From Methanocaldococcus fervens AG86 (GTDB lineage: Archaea > AGJL01 > Methanococci > Methanococcales > Methanocaldococcaceae), in NCBI RefSeq assembly GCF_000023985.1, contig NC_013156.1:62001-126000 (forward strand): 64,000 bases of DNA, in the 5' to 3' direction. Of the stretch, positions 8,472 to 17,035 are shown piece after piece (within the stretch, counting starts at the first letter, position 1; every line of letters begins with the position of its first letter). The notes beneath the pieces were generated by a model. It saw only the letters and a program-made list of their open reading frames with translations, searched no databases and was not told the origin of the DNA. A program made the position numbers and the translations under genes.

Positions 8472-9359
8472 ATGAATATATTTAGATTTATTAGGAAAGA
8501 TAAAAAATCATTGTTTTTAATGTTTATTGGAACTACTGTTTTTATATTTATATTCATCCCTTTCCTTAAATTTAAAATGATAGGTCTGAATCACAAAATA
8601 AATGCATATCCCTGCTTATCTCCAATGTGTGGTCTTTTGTTAGGTTATATTTACGGATTTTTTGCAATATTTTTAACGGTATTAATTTATTTTCTTTTAA
8701 ATCCAAAGGCATTCTATTTTGGAGTTTATTCTTTAGTTCCACCAGCATTGGCGGTTATATCTGCAGGAGCGTTATCTGAGGGAAAATGGAAATATTCAGT
8801 AATAATTTTGGCTTTAGGCTTATTGATATTTTATTTAACAGATGTTGGAAGAGAAGTTTTTTATCACTCTTTCCTCTCGATTTCAGCCTTATTGATTATA
8901 ATTGCTTTTAGGGAGAAGATAAGTGAGTTTTTATTTAATAAAGATGATAAAAAGATTATATTAGGAGCTTTAATTTTGTCATTTTCAACAGTAATGATAG
9001 ACCATTTATATGGTTCAATTTTAGGAATTTTATATCTACATTTAAGTGCAGATGATTACATTAGGGTAATACCAACATTTATTGAAGAAAGAGCAATAAT
9101 GACCATTATGGGGGCATTTTTTGTAGTTTTAGTTGTTGAAATTACTAATTGTTTTTTAAGAAATGCTACAAAATTTAGAGAAAAATTATTGAAAAGTTAT
9201 ATTGAAGAAGAAGTGGAGATGAGATATAAAGATATAAATGTGGATGAAGAACTGCTGAAAAAATATAATGTAAGGATACCATTAAAAGAAGAGCAAAAAG
9301 AGGCTTTAGAAAGAATTGTAGAGGCTATGGCATCAAGCAATTATAAAAATAAATTATAG
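8472..9359 (+). CDS. Polytopic membrane protein with charged C-terminal tail
   Basis: A 295-residue protein with about seven hydrophobic segments between residues 15 and 225, including LMFIGTTVFIFIFIPFL, MCGLLLGYIYGFFAIFLTVLIYFLL, VPPALAVISAGAL, VIILALGLLIFYL and TIMGAFFVVLVVEI, then a hydrophilic, Glu/Lys-rich tail of about 70 residues. The arrangement is reminiscent of small-molecule uptake S-components, but no diagnostic motif was seen. ATG at 8472 follows GGGGGTTATC. It ends 6 nt inside the convergent MinD-like gene. Function not recognised. Confidence 0.72.
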   Translation: MNIFRFIRKDKKSLFLMFIGTTVFIFIFIPFLKFKMIGLNHKINAYPCLSPMCGLLLGYIYGFFAIFLTVLIYFLLNPKAFYFGVYSLVPPALAVISAGALSEGKWKYSVIILALGLLIFYLTDVGREVFYHSFLSISALLIIIAFREKISEFLFNKDDKKIILGALILSFSTVMIDHLYGSILGILYLHLSADDYIRVIPTFIEERAIMTIMGAFFVVLVVEITNCFLRNATKFREKLLKSYIEEEVEMRYKDINVDEELLKKYNVRIPLKEEQKEALERIVEAMASSNYKNKL

Positions 9360-10124
9360 CAAAGTACTTTCTTTTATTTTTTCGATAACCTTTGGAATAT
9401 CCCTATCCTTCACATCTTTTAATCCCTCTAAGGCATCAACGATTTTGTCAATTTCTTCAATAAACTTCTTATCTGAAGATTTTAAGTAAAAGATTTCCTT
9501 CTTTGCATAGGATTGCTCTACTGAAGGGTTTTTATGCACTATTGATATGCAGTCCAATCCCAATATTTTTTTAACATCGTTTATTACAGCCTCAGGCAAA
9601 TCTTCAGCTTTATTTATTATAAAACCAGCTGGGATGCTCTCTAAATAGTTCTTTCCAATAACTATTGTATTTATAGCCCCTTGCAAACTTGGACCAAATG
9701 CGGTGTAATCCAAAACAGGGATGAAGTAATCAGAGAGACCTAAAGCTAAGTAGGTTTCAACACCCGTTGATGTAGATGGAGCATCTACAAAGATGTAATC
9801 ATAATCTCCCAACTCCTTAAATCTTTTTAATACATCTAAATCAAACTTTAGATAATCAGTCAATGATTTTCCAACCAACAGCAGTTCAATATTTTCAATA
9901 GGGGTTTTAATGACAGCATCTTTTATTGAATACCCTTTTTCTATAACATCTGATAAAAATATGTTTGATTTTATGTTTAACAAGTGAGACAATGATTTTG
10001 AACCAATATCTCCATCAATTAATAAGATTTTTTTCCCTCTCTTAGCTAAAGCTGCTGCAACATTTGCTGTAATAATTGTTTTCCCAGTGCCCCCTTTTGC
10101 TATTGAAAATGTTATAATCTTCAT
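9354..10124 (-). CDS. MinD/ParA-family ATPase
   Basis: A 256-residue P-loop ATPase with the deviant Walker A KGGTGKT at residues 10-16 and IDGDIGSKSLS near residue 38, DYIFVDAPSTSTGVETYLAL (Walker B region) near residue 108, and GFIINKAEDLPEAV near residue 166. MinD-type proteins switch between ATP-bound dimers and monomers to position or load other factors. No C-terminal amphipathic membrane helix is obvious. It follows a winged-helix regulator by 10 nt, so the two are probably co-expressed; the upstream protein could be a partner or repressor. Confidence 0.86.
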   Translation of the reverse strand: MKIITFSIAKGGTGKTIITANVAAALAKRGKKILLIDGDIGSKSLSHLLNIKSNIFLSDVIEKGYSIKDAVIKTPIENIELLLVGKSLTDYLKFDLDVLKRFKELGDYDYIFVDAPSTSTGVETYLALGLSDYFIPVLDYTAFGPSLQGAINTIVIGKNYLESIPAGFIINKAEDLPEAVINDVKKILGLDCISIVHKNPSVEQSYAKKEIFYLKSSDKKFIEEIDKIVDALEGLKDVKDRDIPKVIEKIKESTLL

Positions 10125-10134
10125 TTCATCACCT

Positions 10135-10455
10135 TTATCTCTCTTTATCCCCTAACATGCCTATTATAATCTTTGGAATCTTCGCTTTCTTCCATTTATT
10201 CTCCCATTCTATAATATTTTCAATAATTTCTATCGCCTCTTCTCCTTTTTTTGTTAGGTAATATTTACCTCCATCTTTTTGTATTAAATTTTCTTCTTCT
10301 AAATCATTCAACCTCTCTGCCAACGTTCTCGTGCTTACCCCACAACCTTCCATATCCAAAGCATTTTTTATACTTGTGAAAGAATTTACACCATCTTTAA
10401 TTTTATGTAATACTTCTATAGTCCCTTTCTTTCCAAGCACACTGAAGATTGACAT
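10135..10455 (-). CDS. Winged-helix transcriptional regulator (HxlR/ArsR-like)
   Basis: A 106-residue protein: SVLGKKGTIEVLHKIKDGVNSFTSIKNAL (helix 1-2), a recognition region with STRTLAERLNDLEEENLI, then GGKYYLTKKGEEA, which is the usual wing hairpin. This is the HxlR-like layout in which the phrase TRTLxxRLxxLEExGLI is diagnostic. It heads the two-gene unit with the MinD-like ATPase. The AT-rich 190-nt gap upstream (10456-10646) is shared with the divergent PUA-protein gene and would be the natural place for its operator. Confidence 0.82.
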   Translation of the reverse strand: MSIFSVLGKKGTIEVLHKIKDGVNSFTSIKNALDMEGCGVSTRTLAERLNDLEEENLIQKDGGKYYLTKKGEEAIEIIENIIEWENKWKKAKIPKIIIGMLGDKER

Positions 10456-10646
10456 GTTACCACACTAAATTCATTTTGATATCACTAAAATTTATTTAAA
10501 TTTAAATATTATATAAAACTTTCTGGTTATAAAGTAATGTAAATTCAGCAATGTTTAGTTTAATAAAATATATTTTTAGTGTATAATATATAATAACCTA
10601 ATTCATAATACCATAATAACAATTACAATAATTAAAACGTGAAATT

Positions 10647-11126
10647 ATGAAACCAAGAAAATTAAAAGATTACGAAGTAGATTTAATAAAAGAGGAGTTG
10701 ATTAAATATATAAATAAAGATTTTGTTAAGAAATTTGATTATGAAAATTTAATAGCTTTGAAAGGAAAATGGACAACTATTTGTTATGCAAATAAACAAA
10801 CAATACGAAATTTAAATAAGTTTGATGAAATATTTTCAGTAGGAAATGTTTTTGGAGAAATAAAGAGAAAATTTAGACTATCTTTGGAAGGATTTACGTT
10901 AATATCTCCACATATAGTAAACAACTACGCAGTTATAAACGAAAAGGGGGAAGTTTTGTTCTTATATGGGAGAGATGTTTTTAAAAAATCGATTATGGAA
11001 GTTAAAGGCTCTGGAAGAATTGCAGTTTTTAATAAAAATAGGGAATTTTTAGGAATTGGAATCTTTGATGGAAAGATGATTAAAAATATAAAGGATAAGG
11101 GATGGTATTTAAGGGAGGGAGGATAA
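10647..11126 (+). CDS. PUA-domain protein, Nip7-like
   Basis: A 159-residue protein. An N-terminal alpha/beta part ([21 protein letters not shown]) is followed by a C-terminal PUA-like RNA-binding domain ([43 protein letters not shown]). The order matches UPF0113/Nip7-like proteins, which assist ribosomal RNA maturation in eukaryotes. The start is an ATG after GTGAAATT. It is divergent from the winged-helix regulator. RNA binding is a family-based inference. Confidence 0.78.
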   Translation: MKPRKLKDYEVDLIKEELIKYINKDFVKKFDYENLIALKGKWTTICYANKQTIRNLNKFDEIFSVGNVFGEIKRKFRLSLEGFTLISPHIVNNYAVINEKGEVLFLYGRDVFKKSIMEVKGSGRIAVFNKNREFLGIGIFDGKMIKNIKDKGWYLREGG

Positions 11127-11165
11127 TCTAATATTGTACCAAATTTAAATTTACTAGGTGGAATA

Positions 11166-11963
11166 ATGAAAGCAAAAGAATTAGCTCAAAAAATTTTATT
11201 GGACATTTACAGAAACTTAGATGAATTTTCAAAAGATGTAATCAGAGGAGATTTGGCTGATATCGAATTTAAAGGATTTTATTTAAAAGGAAAAAATGGA
11301 GAAAAAGTTTACATTAGAAGTTTAGAAGATTTTGAAAATTTAGAGGATTTTGAAGTAGAGATGAGAAAATATAAATTAAAAAGCATCAATTTAAAAAATT
11401 TGGATAGCGGTTTGATGATAATAAATCTATCCTCAAGAGCTAGTAAAGAATACAAATTTGACGCTAATGACTATTCAATCCTCTACCCATCAAACAACAC
11501 AACAGTAGAATTTAAAGAAAGAGTTTTAAAGTGGATGGAGTTGGAGGATGATGAATTAGATGAGAAAATTATAGAGTTTGATACAAAAATGAATGATATC
11601 CTTGAAGGGCTTTTGGAAGAGGTTGATATGGATAAAGAAATTTCCGTCTATATTGATGTATTTATGGATGTGAATAAAGTAGAGAATTTTGTGGAAAATG
11701 ATGAGGAAAGGATAATAATCTGGATTCATCCAGTATTTTTATTCTCAAATGATGATGTATTAAGGGGGCTTTTAGCTTATGAATTATCAAGGTTTAAAGG
11801 AAAATTTTTAGAAATTGGGTATAGAGATGTGATAAAATACTGTAAAGAGTTGAAAAAACTAACAAATAAAAAATTAAAAGTTCTCGAAAAGATTAAAGAT
11901 ATTGCCAATAGGCATGGAGATGTTGAATCTCTAAATTTAATAAATGAGATTGAAAATGAATAA
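11166..11963 (+). CDS. Conserved hypothetical acidic protein
   Basis: A 265-residue, Lys/Glu/Asp-rich soluble protein without a membrane segment or signal. Visible landmarks are a central VYIDVFMDVNKVENFVENDEER-like acidic stretch and DVLRGLLAYELSRFKGKFLE near residue 200, where AYELSRF is placed like the zinc-binding helix of some metallopeptidases but lacks the HExxH residues. It follows the PUA-protein gene by 39 nt, with a clear AGGTGGAATA ribosome site, and precedes the FAD oxidoreductase by 13 nt, suggesting a three-gene unit. Function not recognised. Confidence 0.7.
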   Translation: MKAKELAQKILLDIYRNLDEFSKDVIRGDLADIEFKGFYLKGKNGEKVYIRSLEDFENLEDFEVEMRKYKLKSINLKNLDSGLMIINLSSRASKEYKFDANDYSILYPSNNTTVEFKERVLKWMELEDDELDEKIIEFDTKMNDILEGLLEEVDMDKEISVYIDVFMDVNKVENFVENDEERIIIWIHPVFLFSNDDVLRGLLAYELSRFKGKFLEIGYRDVIKYCKELKKLTNKKLKVLEKIKDIANRHGDVESLNLINEIENE

Positions 11964-11976
11964 ATTTGGGATATAT

Positions 11977-13377
11977 ATGAGAGTAGGAATTGTTGGCGGG
12001 GGAATATCTGGGCTTTTAAGTGCTTTAGCTTTAGAGAAAGAAGGTTATGAAGTTGTGTTATTTGAAAAAGATAAAATAGGCGGGTTGTGTAGAAGTGAAA
12101 AAATAGATGGTTATCAAGTAGATATTGGAGTTCACGCAATAACCATGCTAAATAACGGGCCTTTAATAAGGTTGTTAAAAAAATATTCTAACTATCTTCC
12201 AAATTTTAGATCTTATGGTGATTACTATATAAGACTAAATAATGGACTGCATAAAATACCTGTTTCTTTACAAGAGTGGCTAACAACCCCTATAGTTCCA
12301 CACAAAGATAAAATAATAATTACTACAAAGACAATTGACTTAATGAGCATGGGTTTTGAAAAAGACACATCTGTTTATTGTGCAGTAAAAGGCTTGGGAT
12401 TAAGTGAAATTTCATTAAAATTTTTTGATACAATTTCTTATTTTTTATCTGGAGAGGATATGAGAAATACTCCACTTTGGAGGTTATTTACAGGGGCTGG
12501 ATACATACCTGAAGATGACATACTACCTTTCATTTACGAGGATTCAAAAATAAATCCAATGAAATCAATATTAATAAAGAAAATCAATCCTGAAAGAGTT
12601 AGAAATATTTTATCAAAGGGATTTCTAAAAACTATAAAAGATGGTTCTAAAAGCTACATCTCAAAATTTATAAGTGGAGAGAGGTATTCAACTCAAGGCT
12701 ACCCGCTCGGTGGAATTCAATCAATAACAAACTGCATATTAAACTCCTTAAAAAACACAAGAATAAAATATGAAGAAGTGATTTCAATTGAAAAAGATGA
12801 AAAAGAAAACAGTTATATCATTGGAACTAATGAAGACAGCTACAATGTAGATATTGTTGTTTTCTCAGCACCTTCAAGAATCCTCCCTGACATAGCAAAA
12901 AACATTGATGAAATTAAGAAATTGGAAAATTATCTAAAAAATATAAAATACACAACATCTTTAACTGTGTGGTTTGGTATTGATGAGGATAAAAATCCTT
13001 TAAAATACAAAGGTTCAGAGATTTGGATAGACCCTCCAGCATGGGCAAAGTGCATAACCAACTATGACAAATCCTTAGCTCCTGAAGGTAAGGCATTGAT
13101 AGGAGTTTCATTTGTTAATAAAACGGAAAAGGAAGCTTATGAAGCCATTGAAAAATATTTAAATATCGATGTTGAAAAAACTGATTTCTTACATGTTCAG
13201 AGGGCAATTCCTGAGCAGGCATCCTGCTGTATAGGGCAGTTTTTTGTCTATCCAAAAGTAAGCGATACCTTTTATATTGTTGGAACTGATGCAGACCCAA
13301 GAAGTATGGGAATTACAAGGGCTGCGTATTCAGTTGATGTAATGCTCTCTGAGATATTGAATAAAAAATCTCTTTAA
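11977..13377 (+). CDS. FAD-dependent oxidoreductase (amine oxidase / phytoene desaturase-like)
   Basis: A 466-residue flavoprotein. Residues 1-40 are a complete dinucleotide-binding fold, MRVGIVGGGISGLLSALALE ending in VVLFEKDKIGGLC. Near residue 235 is a YPLGGIQSITNCIL loop typical of protoporphyrinogen oxidase/phytoene desaturase relatives, and the C-terminus has YIVGTDADPRSMGITRAAYSV, the usual FAD-binding end motif. The ATG at 11977 is preferred because it starts the Rossmann motif directly; the frame extends upstream over the previous gene's end. Substrate unknown; isoprenoid or lipid reduction is one possibility. Its last 48 nt overlap the convergent GTPase gene. Confidence 0.82.
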   Translation: MRVGIVGGGISGLLSALALEKEGYEVVLFEKDKIGGLCRSEKIDGYQVDIGVHAITMLNNGPLIRLLKKYSNYLPNFRSYGDYYIRLNNGLHKIPVSLQEWLTTPIVPHKDKIIITTKTIDLMSMGFEKDTSVYCAVKGLGLSEISLKFFDTISYFLSGEDMRNTPLWRLFTGAGYIPEDDILPFIYEDSKINPMKSILIKKINPERVRNILSKGFLKTIKDGSKSYISKFISGERYSTQGYPLGGIQSITNCILNSLKNTRIKYEEVISIEKDEKENSYIIGTNEDSYNVDIVVFSAPSRILPDIAKNIDEIKKLENYLKNIKYTTSLTVWFGIDEDKNPLKYKGSEIWIDPPAWAKCITNYDKSLAPEGKALIGVSFVNKTEKEAYEAIEKYLNIDVEKTDFLHVQRAIPEQASCCIGQFFVYPKVSDTFYIVGTDADPRSMGITRAAYSVDVMLSEILNKKSL

Positions 13378-14349
13378 TTCATCCAACCCAATTTCTTTAT
13401 CAGCAGATATCTTTAGTATATTTTCAATTCCAACATCTTTTAGTTTCTCTTCAACCTCTTTAACTCTATTCTCATCTACTAAATCAATTTTGTTTATGGC
13501 TACAACAATAGGGACTTTAAACAGCTCTTTTATCTCTTTCAGTAAATTAATCTGCTCCTCTATTGTATAGCCGCAAAATTCACTTGCATCTATTATAAAT
13601 AAAATTAAATTAGCCAAATAATTCAGAGCTAAAATTGCCTGTAGCTCAATATCATTCCTCTCATACAAAGGTCTATCTAACAATCCGGGAGTATCTACCA
13701 TCTGAATATCATCGAGATAACCAACATTTATCCCCTTAGTTGTGAATGGGTAGCTATTTATTTCAACATCCGCTCCAGTAAGCTTTTTTAACAAGGTTGA
13801 TTTCCCAACGTTTGGATAACCCGCTATAACTACCGTTGGTAGCTCTTTAAAGGTTGGCATGTCTTTTAATTTTTCTCTTGCTACAGCAACAAATGCCATT
13901 TCTGGATGAATCTGCTCCAATATGGATTTAACTCTACCTACAAATTCTTTCCTTAATTTTGCAGCTTGTTGAGGAGTTCTTGCCGCCCTAATTTTTTTAG
14001 CATACTCATTTCCCAATTTTCTAACTAACTCAGATGCCCACTTAAACGCTCCCATTGACTTTTTAAAGTCATCTACTCCAACTAAAACCTCAACCATCTC
14101 TTGATAAAATTTAGGGAGCTTTCTTACTGGAGGAGTTTTATCTATAACCTTTTGTAAGTTGTCGGCAACAACTGAGGCGATGGTTCTTACCTTATGCTCC
14201 TCTACAGCTCTCGCTTTCAACAACCATGGTAGTTCTTTCTTCCTCATTTCATTTGCAACTTTTTCTCCTCTTCTTAAAGCTTTAGCCATCAATTCATCAG
14301 GCATCAATATTGTAGGCATTTTTTTAAATGGATTGGCATCTCTTCCCAT
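13330..14349 (-). CDS. Nog1-type GTPase
   Basis: A 339-residue protein: a roughly 155-residue helical N-terminal domain (MGRDANPFKKMPTILMPDEL) typical of archaeal Nog1, then an Obg-family GTPase domain with GYPNVGKSTLLKKLTGA, SYPFTTKGINVGY, DTPGLLDRP, NKIDLVD and SADKEIG. Eukaryotic Nog1 acts in large ribosomal subunit assembly; the archaeal role is presumed similar. The start at 14349 follows GGTGATGTTT. The gene's 3' end is encoded antisense within the last 16 codons of the oxidoreductase gene. Confidence 0.9.
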   Translation of the reverse strand: MGRDANPFKKMPTILMPDELMAKALRRGEKVANEMRKKELPWLLKARAVEEHKVRTIASVVADNLQKVIDKTPPVRKLPKFYQEMVEVLVGVDDFKKSMGAFKWASELVRKLGNEYAKKIRAARTPQQAAKLRKEFVGRVKSILEQIHPEMAFVAVAREKLKDMPTFKELPTVVIAGYPNVGKSTLLKKLTGADVEINSYPFTTKGINVGYLDDIQMVDTPGLLDRPLYERNDIELQAILALNYLANLILFIIDASEFCGYTIEEQINLLKEIKELFKVPIVVAINKIDLVDENRVKEVEEKLKDVGIENILKISADKEIGLDELKRFFIQYLREHYIN

Positions 14350-14421
14350 AAACATCACCAAAATAGTTTTTAATCCTTAAAATAGGAAAATATTAAAAAT
14401 AAAATAAGCCAAAATTTAATT

Positions 14422-14811
14422 TTATTTATTTAAAATTTTCACCACTCCTTTATTCCCATCAACGATAATTTTATCTCCAGTATTTATTTTTTCTATATCT
14501 ACTTTATCAACTAATGGGATTCCTCCCAAAATAGCTCCAGTGGCAACTATTGGCTCACATTCTTTATTAACTATTCCCTTTAAAATCCCTCTCTTTGCCA
14601 AACCGTATATTACATAAGAGCCAACCGTGCTACCTTTACCATAAGGAAATACAAAAATCTTCCCTTTTAAAGATTCCTCATATAAATCACTATCTTTATC
14701 TATAATATTTCCATCTTCATCAACCCCTCCCAAAAAAGAGAATGGTTTTTTAGAAACAATTGCTATTCCTTCAACTACTCCTTTAGATATTGCTCTTCCC
14801 TTTAATTCCAT
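14422..14811 (-). CDS. Aconitase X small subunit (DUF126), phosphomevalonate dehydratase type
   Basis: A 129-residue swivelling beta/alpha domain starting MELKGRAISKGVVEGIAIV, with FSFLGGVDEDGNI, FPYGKGSTVGSYVIYGL and PIVATGAILGGIPLVDK. These are the hallmark stretches of the DUF126 small subunit of aconitase X. In archaea with the modified mevalonate route this subunit and a large partner dehydrate 5-phosphomevalonate for isoprenoid lipids; the large subunit is not in this window. The start at 14811 follows AGGGATAAT and leaves the two upstream hairpins outside the coding region; an in-frame upstream ATG exists. Confidence 0.85.
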   Translation of the reverse strand: MELKGRAISKGVVEGIAIVSKKPFSFLGGVDEDGNIIDKDSDLYEESLKGKIFVFPYGKGSTVGSYVIYGLAKRGILKGIVNKECEPIVATGAILGGIPLVDKVDIEKINTGDKIIVDGNKGVVKILNK

Positions 14812-14837
14812 ATTATCCCTATAGATAATTCTAAGAG

Positions 14838-14870
14838 GCATTATGAGGGGCTTTAGCCCCCACATAATGC
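14838..14870. repeat. GC-rich long inverted repeat (hairpin)
   Basis: A 33-nt near-perfect inverted repeat: GCATTATG pairs with CATAATGC at the ends, and GGGGCT pairs with AGCCCC inside, leaving a TT loop. It is strikingly GC-rich for this genome. It lies in the short gap between pyrI and the aconitase X gene and would be transcribed from either neighbour. It could be a transcription or mRNA stability element for the two-gene region, or a small palindromic repeat. Confidence 0.75.
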
Positions 14871-14881
14871 ATCCGTTTTGA

Positions 14882-14904
14882 TGAACCTTTTTGAAAAAGG
14901 TTCA
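14882..14904 (-). terminator. Perfect hairpin at the pyrI stop codon
   Basis: TGAACCTTTTT and AAAAAGGTTCA form 11-bp perfect arms with a single-nucleotide centre. On the minus strand the first base triplet is the TGA stop of pyrI, so the hairpin begins at the end of that gene. It is a candidate 3'-end or processing element. Archaeal terminators rely mainly on U tracts, and this hairpin contains a five-T run. Confidence 0.5.
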
Positions 14905-15342
14905 TTCAAAGATTATCTCATTTAAAAACTTTTCACAGTAATAGCATCTAATTTTTAAAGGGTTTTTGTTTTCTATTTTAAATTTCCCTCTAATTTTTTC
15001 TTTGTTTGTTATACAGTTTGGATTTGTGCATTTTAATATGCCTTCAATTTTATCTGGAATTTGTGGTTTAAGTTTTTTAACTACTCTCCCATTTCTAATG
15101 ATATTGATAGTTACATCTGGAGATATTAGAGATATTTTATCAACATCTTCTTTTTTTAGTTCAATCCCTTCAATTTTTAAAATATCCTTCTTCCCCTTCT
15201 TTTTTGATTGAACATTTATAGCTATCATAACAGAGGTTTCTTTTGGAACATTTAAAATTTTAAAAACCATCAGTGCCTTTCCTGCATCTATGTGGTCTAT
15301 AACGGTACCGTTGGTAATCTTTTTTACCTTTAGCTCATCCAT
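14902..15342 (-). CDS. pyrI: Aspartate carbamoyltransferase regulatory chain
   Basis: A 146-residue PyrI: N-terminal allosteric domain (MDELKVKKITNGTVIDHIDAG, where the HIDAGKA stretch holds the nucleotide site) and a C-terminal zinc domain whose four Cys ligands are visible as CTNPNC and CYYC. PyrI joins the catalytic PyrB trimers and confers CTP feedback on pyrimidine synthesis. PyrB is not encoded nearby; pyrF lies at 38 kb. The start at 15342 follows AGGGGTTGTT. Confidence 0.93.
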   Translation of the reverse strand: MDELKVKKITNGTVIDHIDAGKALMVFKILNVPKETSVMIAINVQSKKKGKKDILKIEGIELKKEDVDKISLISPDVTINIIRNGRVVKKLKPQIPDKIEGILKCTNPNCITNKEKIRGKFKIENKNPLKIRCYYCEKFLNEIIFE

Positions 15343-15389
15343 AACAACCCCTATGTTCACTAAAAATTTAAAAATTTAAAAGAAAGGCT

Positions 15390-16646
15390 TTATTCTTCTT
15401 TCTTAAATTCTTCCGGGTTAAATTCTTCCTGCATTTGCTCTTTAATAACCTTACCAACATATTTTGGATGGTACTTTTCGAAATCTGCTTCTATCTGTCT
15501 TAACACTGATTCTAATGACTCTTTTAATACGTCAATAAATTCCCATCTTTCATGCTCTGAGGTGTAGGCTACATCTTCCCCTTCGGCTTCTAATTTATTT
15601 GGTAGTGAAGCTTTTGGTCTACCCTCTCCAACATATAATTTATTTGGAGTTTTAACGTATGTTGTTATCTTGTAGTATGGTAATCCTCCTTTATCTCTAT
15701 CTTTCTTAATGTTTATTTTTATCCAATGAACTTTTCCTGCTTGTTTAACCATTTTCTTAACTTCTGTTGCAATAATTCTTTCAGCAAGGTCTTTAAATTC
15801 TGGATCTAACATTCCATGTATTTCAACTTCGATCATTGCTCCTTTCTTCAATTCGGCAATATATTTTATAATATCCAATCTTGTAACAATTCCTCTCAAT
15901 GCATTTCCTTTAACTACTGGAACTCCTCTAATATCGTATTCTTGCATAACTCTCGCAGCATCTGCAGCGGTATCGTCAACGCTTATTGTTATTAGAGGTG
16001 TGTTCATAATTATCTTAACTGGCTGACCCATTCTCGGAACTTTTTCCCCTTTAAATTCACCAACGGTCATTTTTCTCTTAGGTTTAAAGACTTTCTTCAA
16101 TATATCAACTTCGGTAACCATTCCAATTGGATTTCCTTCGTCATCTACTACAACCAATCTACCGATGTTGTTATCTCTCATTAAAGCTCTTGCTTTACCA
16201 ATTGAGTCATTTTCATTTATTGTTATAACATTTCTTGTCATTATCTTTGTAACTTTTGTGTCTTTCATTATTTTTGACTTTGCAGCCCTTGCCATAATGT
16301 CGTAATCTGTTACAATACCAACTAACTTTCCTTCATCATTTACTATTGGAGCTGCCCTTTGTCCACTCTCTAACATCTCACAAACAGCATCTATAACTGG
16401 TGTGTCTTCATGTATGCAGTGTGCTTTGTACATTAATGAAGCAACTTCTTCATGTGTTGATGTAGCCAACAACAGATCTCTAATGCTTATTAGGTAGTAT
16501 TCTTCCTCACCATCTTTGTTATCAACAACTATTAAATGGTGAAATCCGTTCTCTTCCATTATGCCCAATGCCTTTGATACGGGTGTATCTGGTGTTACTG
16601 TAACTACATCTTTTGTCATTATTTCTTTTACTGGTTCATTCAACAT
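15390..16646 (-). CDS. Four-CBS protein with a C-terminal hibernation-factor-like domain
   Basis: A 418-residue protein. Residues 1-270 carry four CBS motifs, each with an IMTxxVxTxxxD-type start (VKEIMTKDVVTVTPDT; VTKIMTRNVITINEND; VKIIMNTPLITISVDD, and an unlabelled second unit). Residues about 275-395 form a beta-alpha-beta-beta-beta-alpha pattern (MIEVEIHGMLDPEFKDLAER, KVHWIKINIKKD, YYKITTYVKTPNKLYVG, then EFIDVLKESLESVLRQIE) that resembles the HPF/RaiA ribosome hibernation fold. The inference is a nucleotide-sensing switch on a ribosome-binding module. It is monocistronic, with an AT-rich upstream region. Confidence 0.8.
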   Translation of the reverse strand: MLNEPVKEIMTKDVVTVTPDTPVSKALGIMEENGFHHLIVVDNKDGEEEYYLISIRDLLLATSTHEEVASLMYKAHCIHEDTPVIDAVCEMLESGQRAAPIVNDEGKLVGIVTDYDIMARAAKSKIMKDTKVTKIMTRNVITINENDSIGKARALMRDNNIGRLVVVDDEGNPIGMVTEVDILKKVFKPKRKMTVGEFKGEKVPRMGQPVKIIMNTPLITISVDDTAADAARVMQEYDIRGVPVVKGNALRGIVTRLDIIKYIAELKKGAMIEVEIHGMLDPEFKDLAERIIATEVKKMVKQAGKVHWIKINIKKDRDKGGLPYYKITTYVKTPNKLYVGEGRPKASLPNKLEAEGEDVAYTSEHERWEFIDVLKESLESVLRQIEADFEKYHPKYVGKVIKEQMQEEFNPEEFKKEE

Positions 16647-16978
16647 AATTCCACCTTTAATGAAAATTTTGATGATTAATATTATAATGCAATTTGATAT
16701 TTAAACTTTAACTGTCATTCTATGATTTGAATTAAAAGTAGGTAAACAGCGATAATTAGCTAGTATATCTTATATTACTATTTCTAATTATTTTATGAAT
16801 TTTTAAGATTATTAAATTTTTAATTATTTTATTATGATTTTTGAAATAATAAATATTTGGTAATAATATTTTTAAAAAAATAGTAAAATTTATATGTTAT
16901 TTTTACGTAATATATAGCATAAGTAATATGATATACATAATAACCTACATAAATTAATAATAATACAAAATAATTATT
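16647..16978. other. AT-rich intergenic region with pilin 1 promoter
   Basis: About 330 nt of very AT-rich sequence between two divergent genes. It must hold the promoter of the CBS protein near 16.67 kb. For pilin 1, a TATA-like ACGTAATATATAGC at 16907-16920 lies about 25 nt ahead of an AACCTACAT stretch at 16942-16950, which is also present at the same distance in front of pilin 2. No open frame or RNA gene was seen. Confidence 0.55.
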
Positions 16979-17030
16979 ACCCGATGACAGTCTCCCATAA
17001 TAGGATACTCGAGGGAAAGGGCAGAGGTGA
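16979..17030 (+). ncRNA. Conserved structured leader of pilin 1 mRNA
   Basis: This G+C-richer stretch is nearly the same as the one in front of pilin 2 (18414-18464), differing at only a handful of positions, while the sequence between promoter and leader is not conserved. It contains GATGACAGTCTCCCATAAT, then ACTCGAGGGAAAGG, and ends in the GAGGTGA ribosome site. A stem is possible: GU.UCCCA against GGGA.AC around a UAA loop, weaker in this copy (a C-A mismatch) than in copy 2. It is probably a 5' UTR element controlling pilin translation or mRNA stability. Confidence 0.6.
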
Positions 17031-17035
17031 GAAAG

